The notes: generated by a model not told the origin, from the sequence alone. Positions 47,044-58,535 are shown, counted from the first letter of the stretch. The stretch is DNA of 64,000 nucleotides from Alitta virens (GCA_932294295.1 OW028585.1:17486360-17550359); one strand, 5' to 3'. A program made the numbers and translations.

Positions 47044-47676
47044 TACGACAACCCAGACTCAAGCCTGTTCAGATTCCTCCACAGACAATCAGTCGTTGAT
47101 TGATTGTCTGGTGGTGATAGGCAAAAATGCCAATGTTGAAGAAGAGGATTGTCCAATAACTGAAGCTCAGTAATCTTTTTGGCACTGCCCAACCAGTACC
47201 AGAAAGTCCATCGAAGGCAATATTAAAGTCACCATCAGCTTATAATGTCACAATTGAAAACCAGGATGAGTTGGAAGAACTGGAAGAGAGCTTGTTAGAA
47301 GAAGAAGAGCATGTTGCAGGATACCTGGCTGGTTAAGAGAGCAAGTCCGAATTATATAGTTGTTTTTCCTGAATTTATAGGCCTAATATTAGCCTAAGGA
47401 AGTTATGAGCCAAAACGTGTTAGCAGAAAAGTCTCATTCAGTTTACAACCTAAGTTTAACTGACCATAACTCAAAAAGCTGTAAAGAGCACCATATCCAT
47501 CCTAAAGCTGAACACCTTGTCTGCATGGTGGTTATTATGTCTAACTGTCGTAAGTTGTCGAACGGAGAAACAGACCCTTAAAGATGTCTAATTTTCACTA
47601 CTCGTGCATCTTTTCTAATTAAATTATTATCCCAGATATTCAGATGCCTGTATATATACACAATTTTAAATTCTGA

Positions 47677-47780
47677 AATGAATCGAGTCAAAATGTCAAA
47701 GTTATACTGGGAATAGAGTGAAGATATGCATTTCGGTGTATATAAAATATGTATTCATATATGAATACATATTTTACACC
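47677..47780 (+). repeat. 54-bp direct repeat copy 2 and adjacent palindrome
   Basis: Second copy of the 46,990 segment, followed by a near-perfect palindrome (47,735-47,780) centred on ATTCATATATGAAT with GGTGTA/TACACC ends. No gene overlaps. Confidence 0.7.
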
Positions 47781-49178
47781 CTTTCCTTTGTTTCCCACTG
47801 GAGTCAGTGAGGGGGAGTTGTAAAATTTGGCTCATATTACAGCATCATCAAGTGTTCATTAGGACGGTAGTGAAACCCAGTGTGAACATTTCAAGTATCG
47901 AAGTGTCCAATCCTTCTCTAGTTCATCCAAGGTACAGTGATATTGGTATCCATGTTTTATGAATAGTCAAGGTATTGGCACTGTTGACTGAGTGATGTTG
48001 GTTTTCATAATCGAAAGATGACATTAATGAATCATTTTTATGTCATAATCAATACTCCCCATATTGTTCATAGATGTGTTTCAGTAGAAAACATTATCAA
48101 AACATCGTGCGGTACAATATGTAATTCCAAACCATAAGTATCGCATTAGAAGTATACTGCTACAAGAAGATAACATTGTAAATTGTAAGTATGTTCAACA
48201 ACATCACTGAATATTGTGAGTCCAGTATTCCAAAAAATTGTGTTGATTTTTTAGTTATTTTTGCCTTGGCAACCAAAGGTTCATGTTAATTTCATCCTTT
48301 GTTACAGTTAATCTAGATTAAACTTTGGATTCGGGAATGCTTTGGATTGTATACGTGTATAATATTACCATGGAGCCACAGACATTACCAAGAGTGTTTC
48401 TTACTGGATGTACATAACAGATGAAGTAAGAAATACTGACAGACATATTATAACTCACCAATTTTTTGAATTTGCTGAATTAAAAATGTTTCTGAATATT
48501 ACACGAATGAAGTTTTACTGTTGTATTGACTGTTAATTTAAATATCATCTTTCATAGGGCTCTGTATTGTTTCCATACACAATAGCTATTTCATTTGCAG
48601 CAGCCAATCAGAATGTAGCTGAATACAGTTCTTTTGCTAGTTTACCAGTTAGACTTAAATACAAATTTGCCTGAATGTCTAACAGTGAAATTGCATATCA
48701 ATTAGTTTTGTTTGCATTGACTGTACTCAATTCTTAAATAAAGATCACTCAGTGTGTAATTGGCTTGAAACAGACAGCACACTGCCCAGCTTGCCATTCC
48801 GAAGAAGTACTATGTGAGTACTGTTTGATCAACTTAAAGAAAATGCTATACAAATATAGCATGTGAATATTATCCAATTATATCAAAAGATCAACTGAAA
48901 GAAAATGCTCACCAATATGGAAATGTTGAGTTATACAAGGACCATGTGGAATTCCTTTTTTAAACAAGGATACATGGGAAAATGCTACCCATGCCAGCAT
49001 GTGATTTTGTTCTGATCTGAATCTATTGAGAAAAGTACATAAAGTAGTGTACCTCCTATTAGGCCGCAGGAGCGGCCCCGTAGGGGCCGCCCGTAGGGCT
49101 TTTATGACTAGAGATTGGCCAAAAACAAAATCTACTGTCATGCTATTCTCAGATGACCGGATCGAACTATGTTGTCCT
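47781..49178. other. Gene-free stretch with GC palindrome
   Basis: No gene is supportable. GCGGCCCC-GTA-GGGGCCGC at 49,072-49,090 is a perfect palindrome in an otherwise AT-rich region. The last 100 bp before 49,179 reappear, inverted and diverged, at about 55,240-55,345. Confidence 0.55.
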
Positions 49179-50750
49179 AATTAATCTGCGCGGCCATGAT
49201 GCGCACAAAATAATAATGACCTACTTACACAAAAATCATTCTTTACTTAGGATTTTCCTGACAAACTTGAAGAAACTCACGTTAGAACTCGGTTAATGAC
49301 CATTTCTAGGTGATTCCAAGACTGGACAAGCAGTAGAACTATGGTTTTGAATGTTTCATGGGACATGATGGGAGCCATGTCCATTGCCATGAGGCTTGTC
49401 AACTAAATGAACGTTCGACCAATCAGAGTAGAGCTTATTTCTTTGCAAGGCCATTTTGCAAGGCAACGAGCTCTAACAGACTCTGTGATTGGCTGTGGCA
49501 CTTAGGCCTTAGAAATTAATGCATAAGGCCTCATTGTTCATCAGTAAGACTACGCAAGCAACGAGCAGAAGGGAATGAAATAAAGCTTAATTGCAGAAGG
49601 AAATATGAACTAACAGTAATGCAAACAACACCAACCTGCAGTCCATTGATAAGATATCAATCAGGAAAGAGGAGGCCGTTATTTTCGGGAAAAACCCTAA
49701 AATAGTACCAGGCTATAAATAGATGTGGGCGTGGCCTAATGCAAGCACGTACTTTTGTTTACAAATGAATCTGTGTTGACAACTCGGTTTTGACAGCTTG
49801 CTGATAACCCGATTTTGATAGCTGGTTAGTCAAATAGGTGCAGTTGGATTTCTCCTGTGTCAGAAAATGTTACCAACAGAAACAGCTTAATCTAGTGGAT
49901 AACCATAATGATAACACAAATGACTTCAATACAACATTCAACACCAGTTGAATAAATCACTTCAGTGAAATTGACCGCGACAGTGATGCTAATGAAACAT
50001 CATGGGTTTTAAACATACAACAGAATATCAATGATGAATATGTATTTTCTGGATTTTGTTTAGACACTGAAATTTAATGTCACTAATTTTCATGCTATTT
50101 CCAATAAATGGCATGTGGTATGACAGTCGCTAACCATGTAGACCAAAATTGCTACTTAGGTATTTTCTGAAAACTGTTTGGTACAATAAATTTAAATACA
50201 TCTGAATTTCAGTCTTATACACTTTTCTGGTGTGACATGACAGTCGCTATCCAAACTAGTACCACAAATTAATTAATCAACCTTGCAAACATTATTTATT
50301 TATGTGGACTATATAACTATAACATTCACTTAAAGATAATATATGATAAACCTGAATATATTATCTTTAATATAAATATATTGTCTTTAGGTATATTTAA
50401 TATCTATCTATATAAATACACAATTCATTGCATCAACAATGCAATTTAATTTAATTTTGTTATATAGAAGAACCCTTAAGTCAGGGGCATATCCAAAATT
50501 GTTTGCAGTGTTCCCTCTAATTTCTTATGCACAGTGATGTATTAGGCCAAGAAGGGGAGGGGGGCTAAGAACCCCCTAGTTCAGTTACTGGACTAAGAAC
50601 CCCCCTTAAACCGCCCCCCCCCCCCCCTCACCCCCTACCTTTGAATCTGCTACAGCTCTTAAAAAAAAGGGTATAAAAATGTATGCCATGGTACATGTAC
50701 ATGACACAGGATTATCCATGCGGCCCCTCATGCACATTGCATTATCATAT
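49179..50750 (+). repeat. 1.57-kb inverted repeat, left arm
   Basis: Matches 56,284-57,852 in reverse complement over the whole arm, nearly without differences apart from G/C-run lengths. Contents include CCAAT-type boxes (GACCAATCAGAG, GATTGGCTG), a TATA box, AT-rich sequence and a C-rich run at 50,612. No gene is recognisable. Confidence 0.88.
49713..49722 (+). promoter_or_regulatory. TATA box with upstream CCAAT boxes
   Basis: TATAAATAG lies about 220-300 bp downstream of CCAAT (49,421) and ATTGG (49,492) motifs, pointing into the spacer between the inverted arms. The mirror copy in the right arm points inward from the other side. Motif evidence only; no transcript is known. Confidence 0.3.
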
Positions 50751-52194
50751 TAGTTAATAAGTGATAGTTTTTTTTAACAATATTCATCATTCAAACATAT
50801 GAACGCGCAACCAGACAGTTGAAAATGCAAAGCAACCTTTTTAGCAAATGGAAGCATTATTATAATATTAATTGATTTGCGTTATTCGAGCTTGTGATCT
50901 TCATGATTATAGGTAATTTGCAAATATTACCTCTTAATTCCCTTTGTTTTTTGTCAAGGCATTGATGATTAAAAATTCCATCAAAATTATTGCTTCAAAT
51001 ATCATAATTTATGAATAGTACTGTACTACAAATAAAATAAAGTGGCATTGTTAGAGTTGAATTTTTTTAGGCATACAATAATGATACATAGGCATATTTA
51101 AAAAATTTCAAATTAATATTACATTTAAAATATGTCAACATAAGTTAAAGCTCAAGGGTGGATCTATAAGTCAGGATCGATACGAGCGCTTGTGCCTAAA
51201 ATGGTTATTCGCGCGTTCTGCTCTGGAATTGAATATTTTTTATAAACAAAAGTGTAAAGGCGCCCATGGCAGCCCACTTATAAATTCGTTCGCTGAGTGC
51301 TAAAATTACATCACCATGACAGATATAACAATTTTAATATAGATTATTCTAAAAGTTCTTTTGATTTATTGACTAATATTACTCTCCCTTTTTTGATGGC
51401 TGGTTGGGGGGGGGGGGGGGGATGCATCCCCATCCCCCCTGGATTCATAGCTAAATCTAAAATGGCAGCTTGCTATTATCATAGAAAAACAATGCAATTA
51501 AGCATTGACAGTTGTTTTTTATCACAACTTCATCATGAAGTTCATGTACTGATGATGTAGACAATTAAGTTTTGAAGTCCAGTGGCAGTGTTGCCAACTC
51601 TCACCAAAGTTTTTTTTGGAGTCCCACTAAATTTAACCACAAGAATTTATTATCTTTAAATCAAAAATTTACTTCAAATTGCAAATCTCGAACTTTACTG
51701 ACTGAATGCAGACAACACTCCACTCCAGACATCTACTGATCTAGCAGACGACCTCAATGACCTCATTGTTTATCTCATAACAACAGTGCTAAACAGTGTC
51801 AAACTATACGTACCCAGTTAATTTAATCCATTTAAACGGACATGGTAAATCCGTTTATGCATGACAGTGACAATGCTAATTTCAGTAAAAGCAGTGCAAC
51901 AACAGGGATCGCTGCCTGTCAATCCTGTGTGTGCGCCTCCTTTTCCCAGCATTCCCGGCGTTTACAATGTAAAGTATAGCGAGTGGCGCTTCTTGATAGT
52001 TATTCTTTGGACAAATGCGTTTCTTCCGAAAGGCGGCGCCACGATACGGTGCCAAGCACCGTACAAGCGCCGTCTTACGGCAGAAATTGGGTATCATCAG
52101 CGCCACACTGTGTAGTTCGTCATAAACACAAGTGCGCCCGCCCTCTTGTGAGAATTACGAAAAGCGCCATTGCAATGGTTTCTTGCGGAGTATA
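50751..52194. other. Spacer sequence, no gene
   Basis: AT-rich sequence with a 15-base G run near 51,406, followed by GATGCATCCCCATCCCCCCT (source of a later copy at 58,043). A GC-richer patch at 51,900-52,190 contains the hairpin ACGGTGC-CAA-GCACCGT (52,044). Overlapping short frames on both strands there show no protein family. Confidence 0.5.
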
Positions 52195-53103
52195 GTCAAC
52201 TCGTCCGCAGACGACTCGTCCTACCAACTCGTCCGTCCGACCAACTGGGCTGGCAAAGTCAACTTGTCTGCTGCCAAAGCCTACTCAGATTTACAAAATC
52301 AAAAAACTGGAATTCCTTGAGAACTAAAAATCATAAATAGTTTTTGTACCTTCTTGTTTGCCAAGAAAGGTCTGTTTTGTGGATGTTGTATCAAGTGCGT
52401 AATTTGTAGATCTATATATCAATAGTCTTTTCACTGAACAGCTCTGAATTCAGCAAGACATAAGTCTTTCCCATCTTCTTATTACTCATTTTGCTTTTCA
52501 GACACCGTAGGTAATAACTAAGTGATTCCATAAATATAACTTTCTCAGCAAAATAACAAACATCAACTAAATGATAATGTGTCAAATATTCATTAAAATG
52601 CACTAAAAATACTGCTGCTTGGATGCACTTTGCTTCAGCCAATTATATTGATGACAGTCAAGAGCGGGAACTTTTACAATAGAATTGCAGTATGCTGTCT
52701 TAGCCACCTAGTGGAAATACAGAGAACCTTCCGTGAAAATCCACTATTGGGCAAAAATTAAAGGAAAATAGTGATAAGTTGAAATTGAATTTAGCAATTT
52801 CACCTAGCTGATCATTGTTGCTCAGTTTTCTGTTGCTTTTTTCATCAAATTAAAAATTAATTTAACAATATACAAGTAAATTTGTTAGAAATTTGTACCA
52901 CTTCTCTATCATGTTTTTTTGTTCACCTTTCTTAAAGATAGTGTTATAATAATTCCATATTGAAATAAAAACAAAGGACCCAAAACAATTTCATTGAGGA
53001 CCAGTTGACTTTTTCTGCAGACTTTCTGGAGGACCAAATAACTCTTAGTGGCGGACCAGTTTTATCGGCGGGCTAGTTAGGACCATCTGGCGGACCAGTT
53101 GAC
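52195..53103. mobile_element. TIR element with GTCAACTsGTCC ends, TA-flanked
   Basis: Left end GTCAACTCGTCCGC and right end, reverse-complemented, GTCAACTGGTCCGC differ by one base over 14, and TA flanks both sides. Both subterminal regions repeat an ACTsGTCCkcC-type phrase several times. The 909-bp element contains no transposase. A TA duplication would suit Tc1/mariner-type or several other superfamilies, so it is left unclassified. Confidence 0.55.
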
Positions 53104-53625
53104 TAGACCCTTTCTTGCAGTATTTCAGTATAATTTTTCACTTTCAAGCATGTAAAAAAATACAGATGGCGCTCAAGTCGCCTCTGCTGTTTTCTGTTTT
53201 TTGGGGGGGTTAAGTTCCAAAACTAGCACATGTAGTCTACTTTTATGTTTTATTTATGAAAATAAGTGTTATACCCAGTAAAAATGTCCCATATATCATT
53301 TATATGCAAGAACTAACCATCAAATCAATTTCGTTTTTACCACCAGATACCTTTTTTTTTCTTAAAAGATGCTGGGATAACTTAATATAGTATTCACTAA
53401 ATAGTGGTAAAAAATCAGTGGTGAAAATGCATTTAAACCCATTCTTATGCTTGGAAACATATTATTTTCAATATATATTGAATTAACATGCAATTGGTAT
53501 TTGTCAGACAAATATTTTTAAACTATGGTGACCCCCAATTTTTCTTTCATTATTTTGAACAAGAACTTGTTTTAACTTTGTACAAAATTTCATGGCATTC
53601 TCAGTGGTAGAACTGAATACCCACA

Positions 53626-54220
53626 ATTGTCTTTAAGTACAGTTAGCCTGTTTTTGAGGCTTAAGGCGAATTAGGCCAGAGAGCAACCAGGTTGCTGATA
53701 TCCTCGAAAAGGAAGTAGGGCCAGAAGACTACGACATAATTTCTTATGTTGGTGAGTGTCATAAATACCAAAGCCACTGGTAGCTACTTAAAATGCATGG
53801 AATTATTGCAATGCTCACCAGAGGAAGCTGTGCATGCCACCCTAATCCCCAGACCAAAGACATAGTAGGTCTCACCTTCATAGGGGAAAATGCTGTGGAA
53901 TTTTGTTTCAATGGATCCCTGAGTTTGAAAAAACATAGAACTTGGGATTTCGATACTAATGTTTCAAGGCAACATTTGTTGGAATGTTTACTGAACAAGG
54001 AATTCACTATATTTCCAAAAATTTAAGTTTCCCCGGTGGCAATGAATGTCGATGTTTTTGAAATAAAAATTGAGTGTCAATGTGGTTTGGCAAATATTAC
54101 TGGAAGTGGGATGGTTTCATGAGACCACTGTAGAAAATGGTTCCACCAATATTGCTCAAATCAAAAGAATTTAAATATTTCATCAAGGTTGTGTGATAAC
54201 TGTAAGAATAAAAGATTACA
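53626..54220 (+). pseudogene. C48-like peptidase C-terminus plus PHD finger, copy 1
   Basis: In one frame from about 53,793: DIVGLTFIGENAVEFCFNGS where C48/Ulp1-like peptidases have DCGLFAIA, then DTNVSRQHLLECLLNKEFTI ending FP, then a TAA (54,024), then IECQCGLANITGSGMVS, a TGA (54,120) and DHCRKWFHQYCSNQKN, ending LCDNCK. The Cys/His spacing C-x-C-x12-[stop]-x2-C-x4-H-x2-C-x12-C-x2-C is a canonical PHD finger with its third Cys codon replaced by TGA. Peptidase-PHD proteins of this sort are common next to transposons in invertebrates; that origin is inferred. The N-terminal part is missing. Confidence 0.5.
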
Positions 54221-54561
54221 GGAGCACACCACCAGCAAATATTACAAAGGCTGGCTAGCAGGCTGATATTCAGTTTCTATATGTTTCATAAACAATAGAG
54301 TTGAAAAGTTGTCAGTCTAGGAAACATTCATCTGTTATTCATTTTTTCTGACTTACCAGCTACTCAAGCACTGGTGCTAGCCAGCCCATTGATGATTATT
54401 TTCTAAGCCAGCCAGCCAATTAAATTGACCCAGCTAGCAACCGTCTTAGCCAGCCAGCCAATTAAATTCACCCAGCTAGCAACCGTCTTAGCCAGCCAGC
54501 CAATTCAATTTACCCAGCTAGCAACTTTCTTAGCCAACTGACATTTCTTAGCATTTCAACT
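53626..54561 (+). repeat. 936-bp direct duplication, copy 1
   Basis: Identical as far as I compared to 55,346-56,281, 1,720 bp downstream. The unit joins the peptidase/PHD pseudogene to the start of an AGCTGG-family core block in minus orientation, with the join at GGAGCACACC (54,221). Confidence 0.9.
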
Positions 54562-55105
54562 CCCCAACTTTTCCAGCTGGTATTGTAACAATGGCAAAAA
54601 TGGCAGGATGATTCAGGCTAATGATTGTCTGTATATTTTGTAATTTTTTCTAGAAATTATTTTTGTAAAAACACTGCATTTTTTCCTTATGTATCTCTAC
54701 TATTGAATGTCAATAAATGCTAGTTAATAAAGCCAGGTGACAGGGAGTATATAGAAGAACAGCTGTATCACAAGAATTTCCAGTGCAGCTGGGAGACTGC
54801 AAGCTAGCAGGAGGTCACTAGCTGGAGCCTCAATAAGTTGAAAAATAGCAAGCATCGCCACTACAGCCGGGAGACTGCCAGCTAGCTGGAGGTCACTAGC
54901 TGAACCCTCAGTAAGTTGAAAAATAGCAAGTATCACCACTGCAGCTGGGAGACTGCCAGATAGCTGGAGGTCACTAGCTGGAGCCTCAATAAGTTGAAAA
55001 ATAGCAAGCATCACCACTGCAGCTGGGAGACTGCAAGCTAGCTAGAGGTTACCAGCTGCCTCCTCAATAAGTTGAAAAATAACAAGCATCGCCACTGCAG
55101 CTGTC
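54221..55105 (-). repeat. AGCTGG-family block, inverted relative to the main array
   Basis: Reverse complement of the array core: it starts at the GGAGCACACCACCAGC boundary, then three GGCTGGCTGGC-type tandem pieces read as GCCAGCCAGC, and four to five 78-bp VNTR copies at about 54,780-55,105. Most lie in degenerate form. A short frame through the VNTR is a repeat translation. Confidence 0.85.
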
Positions 55106-55345
55106 TAGTCTTGAATCTCATACAACTGATGATTAACAGTGTACTAACGTGAGTTTCTTCAAATTTGTTGGGTAGATCTGTATTATCTTAAGTTAAGAAT
55201 CATTTTTGCGTAAGTAGGTCATTATAGGATTTTGCGCATCATGGCCGCGCAGATTAATTAGGACAACATAGTTCGTCCGGTCATCTGAGAATAGCATGAC
55301 AGTAGATTTTGTTTTTGCCAATCTCTAAACATAAAAGCCCTACAT
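55106..55345 (-). repeat. Diverged third copy of the arm end
   Basis: Matches the outer end of the inverted arms and beyond it: TAACGTGAGTTTCTTCAA, GTAAGTAGGTCATTAT, GCGCATCATGGCCGCGCAGA, then the sequence complementary to 49,085-49,178. It is more diverged than the two arms are from each other. Confidence 0.75.
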
Positions 55346-55940
55346 ATTGTCTTTAAGTACAGTTAGCCTGTTTTTGAGGCTTAAGGCGAATTAGGCCAGA
55401 GAGCAACCAGGTTGCTGATATCCTCGAAAAGGAAGTAGGGCCAGAAGACTACGACATAATTTCTTATGTTGGTGAGTGTCATAAATACCAAAGCCACTGG
55501 TAGCTACTTAAAATGCATGGAATTATTGCAATGCTCACCAGAGGAAGCTGTGCATGCCACCCTAATCCCCAGACCAAAGACATAGTAGGTCTCACCTTCA
55601 TAGGGGAAAATGCTGTGGAATTTTGTTTCAATGGATCCCTGAGTTTGAAAAAACATAGAACTTGGGATTTCGATACTAATGTTTCAAGGCAACATTTGTT
55701 GGAATGTTTACTGAACAAGGAATTCACTATATTTCCAAAAATTTAAGTTTCCCCGGTGGCAATGAATGTCGATGTTTTTGAAATAAAAATTGAGTGTCAA
55801 TGTGGTTTGGCAAATATTACTGGAAGTGGGATGGTTTCATGAGACCACTGTAGAAAATGGTTCCACCAATATTGCTCAAATCAAAAGAATTTAAATATTT
55901 CATCAAGGTTGTGTGATAACTGTAAGAATAAAAGATTACA
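55346..55940 (+). pseudogene. C48-like peptidase C-terminus plus PHD finger, copy 2
   Basis: Second copy of the pseudogene at 53,626, carrying the same TAA and the same TGA at the third PHD cysteine (55,840). Both stops therefore predate the duplication. Confidence 0.5.
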
Positions 55941-56281
55941 GGAGCACACCACCAGCAAATATTACAAAGGCTGGCTAGCAGGCTGATATTCAGTTTCTAT
56001 ATGTTTCATAAACAATAGAGTTGAAAAGTTGTCAGTCTAGGAAACATTCATCTGTTATTCATTTTTTCTGACTTACCAGCTACTCAAGCACTGGTGCTAG
56101 CCAGCCCATTGATGATTATTTTCTAAGCCAGCCAGCCAATTAAATTGACCCAGCTAGCAACCGTCTTAGCCAGCCAGCCAATTAAATTCACCCAGCTAGC
56201 AACCGTCTTAGCCAGCCAGCCAATTCAATTTACCCAGCTAGCAACTTTCTTAGCCAACTGACATTTCTTAGCATTTCAACT
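55346..56281 (+). repeat. 936-bp direct duplication, copy 2
   Basis: Copy of 53,626-54,561. It ends abruptly at GCATTTCAACT, two bases before the right inverted arm starts at 56,284, so its end is a rearrangement junction, whereas copy 1 continues naturally into more AGCTGG repeat. Confidence 0.9.
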
Positions 56282-56283
56282 AC

Positions 56284-57852
56284 ATATGATAATGCAATGT
56301 GCATGAGGGGCCGCATGGATAATCCTGTGTCATGTACATGTACCATGGCATACATTTTTATACCCTTTTTTTTAAGAGCTGTAGCAGATTCAAAGGTAGG
56401 GGGTGAGGGGGGGGGGGCGGTTTAAGGGGGGTTCTTAGTCCAGTAACTGAACTAGGGGGTTCTTAGCCCCCCTCCCCTTCTTGGCCTAATACATCACTGT
56501 GCATAAGAAATTAGAGGGAACACTGCAAACAATTTTGGATATGCCCCTGACTTAAGGGTTCTTCTATATAACAAAATTAAATTAAATTGCATTGTTGATG
56601 CAATGAATTGTGTATTTATATAGATAGATATTAAATATACCTAAAGACAATATATTTATATTAAAGATAATATATTCAGGTTTATCATATATTATCTTTA
56701 AGTGAATGTTATAGTTATATAGTCCACATAAATAAATAATGTTTGCAAGGTTGATTAATTAATTTGTGGTACTAGTTTGGATAGCGACTGTCATGTCACA
56801 CCAGAAAAGTGTATAAGACTGAAATTCAGATGTATTTAAATTTATTGTACCAAACAGTTTTCAGAAAATACCTAAGTAGCAATTTTGGTCTACATGGTTA
56901 GCGACTGTCATACCACATGCCATTTATTGGAAATAGCATGAAAATTAGTGACATTAAATTTCAGTGTCTAAACAAAATCCAGAAAATACATATTCATCAT
57001 TGATATTCTGTTGTATGTTTAAAACCCATGATGTTTCATTAGCATCACTGTCGCGGTCAATTTCACTGAAGTGATTTATTCAACTGGTGTTGAATGTTGT
57101 ATTGAAGTCATTTGTGTTATCATTATGGTTATCCACTAGATTAAGCTGTTTCTGTTGGTAACATTTTCTGACACAGGAGAAATCCAACTGCACCTATTTG
57201 ACTAACCAGCTATCAAAATCGGGTTATCAGCAAGCTGTCAAAACCGAGTTGTCAACACAGATTCATTTGTAAACAAAAGTACGTGCTTGCATTAGGCCAC
57301 GCCCACATCTATTTATAGCCTGGTACTATTTTAGGGTTTTTCCCGAAAATAACGGCCTCCTCTTTCCTGATTGATATCTTATCAATGGACTGCAGGTTGG
57401 TGTTGTTTGCATTACTGTTAGTTCATATTTCCTTCTGCAATTAAGCTTTATTTCATTCCCTTCTGCTCGTTGCTTGCGTAGTCTTACTGATGAACAATGA
57501 GGCCTTATGCATTAATTTCTAAGGCCTAAGTGCCACAGCCAATCACAGAGTCTGTTAGAGCTCGTTGCCTTGCAAAATGGCCTTGCAAAGAAATAAGCTC
57601 TACTCTGATTGGTCGAACGTTCATTTAGTTGACAAGCCTCATGGCAATGGACATGGCTCCCATCATGTCCCATGAAACATTCAAAACCATAGTTCTACTG
57701 CTTGTCCAGTCTTGGAATCACCTAGAAATGGTCATTAACCGAGTTCTAACGTGAGTTTCTTCAAGTTTGTCAGGAAAATCCTAAGTAAAGAATGATTTTT
57801 GTGTAAGTAGGTCATTATTATTTTGTGCGCATCATGGCCGCGCAGATTAATT
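56284..57852 (-). repeat. 1.57-kb inverted repeat, right arm
   Basis: Reverse complement of 49,179-50,750. The outer end (…GCGCAGATTAATT) is where the patchwork at 57,853 begins. The mirror TATA box reads CTATTTATA near 57,309. Confidence 0.88.
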
Positions 57853-58123
57853 GCATTGTTTTTAAAGTGTATAAGACTGAAATTCAGATGTATTTAAATT
57901 TATTGTACCAAACAGTTTATGCATGACAGTGACAATGCTAATGACGAACTACACAGTGTGGCGCTGATGATACCCAATTTCTGCCGTAAGACGCATACCA
58001 CATGGTATTAATCATAAACCATAAACACGTACAATAAATTTAATGCATCCCCATCCCCCCTGGATTCATAGCTAAATCTAAAATGGCAGCTTGCTATTAT
58101 CATAGAAAAACAATGCAATTAAT
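57853..58123 (+). other. Patchwork of short exact copies of nearby sequence
   Basis: Four long pieces can be traced: 57,864-57,918 copies 56,806-56,860 (55 bp); 57,915-57,942 copies 51,853-51,880 (28 bp); 57,941-57,993 is the reverse complement of 52,071-52,123 (53 bp); 58,043-58,122 copies 51,422-51,501 (80 bp). The first joins overlap by 4 bp (GTTT) and 2 bp (AT). Between 57,994 and 58,042 only short matches (CATACCACATG, GTACAATAAATTTAA) are visible. This is the signature of template switching. Confidence 0.88.
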
Positions 58124-58535
58124 CTGGGAGACTGCCAGCTAGCTGGAGGTCACTAGCTGGAGCCTCAATAATTTGAAAATAAATAAGCATCGCCACTACA
58201 GCTGGGAGACAGCCAGCTAGCTGGAGGTCACTATAGCTGAAGCCTCAATAATTTGAAAAAAATAAGCATCGCCACTGCAGCTGGGAGACTGCCAGCTAGC
58301 TGGAGGTCACTAGCTGGAGCCTCAATTTGAAAAATAGCAAGCATCGCCACTGCAGCTGGGAGAGACTGCCAGTTAGCTGGTGGTCACTAGCTGAAGCCTC
58401 AAGAAGTTGAGAATTTGCCAGCTAGAATGGATCCAGTTCAAGTCCTTGTCAGCTGGCTTATATACCAGCTGGGAGCGAATGATCCAGCTGGGAGACAGGT
58501 CTCAGGGTTACCTCCAGCTGGGAATTTGCTAGTGC
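58124..58535 (-). repeat. AGCTGG-family block with 78-bp VNTR copies
   Basis: Four degenerate 78-bp units in minus orientation (GGGAGACTGCCAGCTAGCTG), then the head segment of the array block (GGATCCAGTTCAAGTCCTTG to TTACCTCCAGCTGGGAA). It is interrupted by a GC-richer insert and related sequence resumes at 59,455. Confidence 0.85.

Larger units (their letters stand above)
44588..47335 (+). pseudogene. P-element/THAP9-like transposase, interrupted and frameshifted
   Basis: Fragments in order match THAP9/P-element-like transposases: GLKPIAIVCDQGSNN (44,612), IKSLGATTENPFIVINN and YDSPHLLKNIRTNLK (44,650-44,760), TAKWDHINQLYLHDS, then after 1.36 kb SVAAAMYTLADLKVLPQLAK and STAEFIYNMDQ (46,305-46,400), then beyond a MITE ILTRHINQDCLEHFFGS (46,935), and finally ESPSKAILKSPSAYNV and EEEEHVAGYLAG near 47,190-47,335. 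Frameshifts and stops occur within most fragments. The 1.36-kb gap contains another element, so it is partly insertion. No N-terminal THAP domain is recognisable upstream, where the long inverted repeat arm ends. Confidence 0.65.

Noticed and set aside
51861..52320. Overlapping frames on both strands in a GC-richer patch
   Set aside because: No recognisable protein, no consistent frame, and part of the patch reappears as a non-coding copy at 57,941-57,993.
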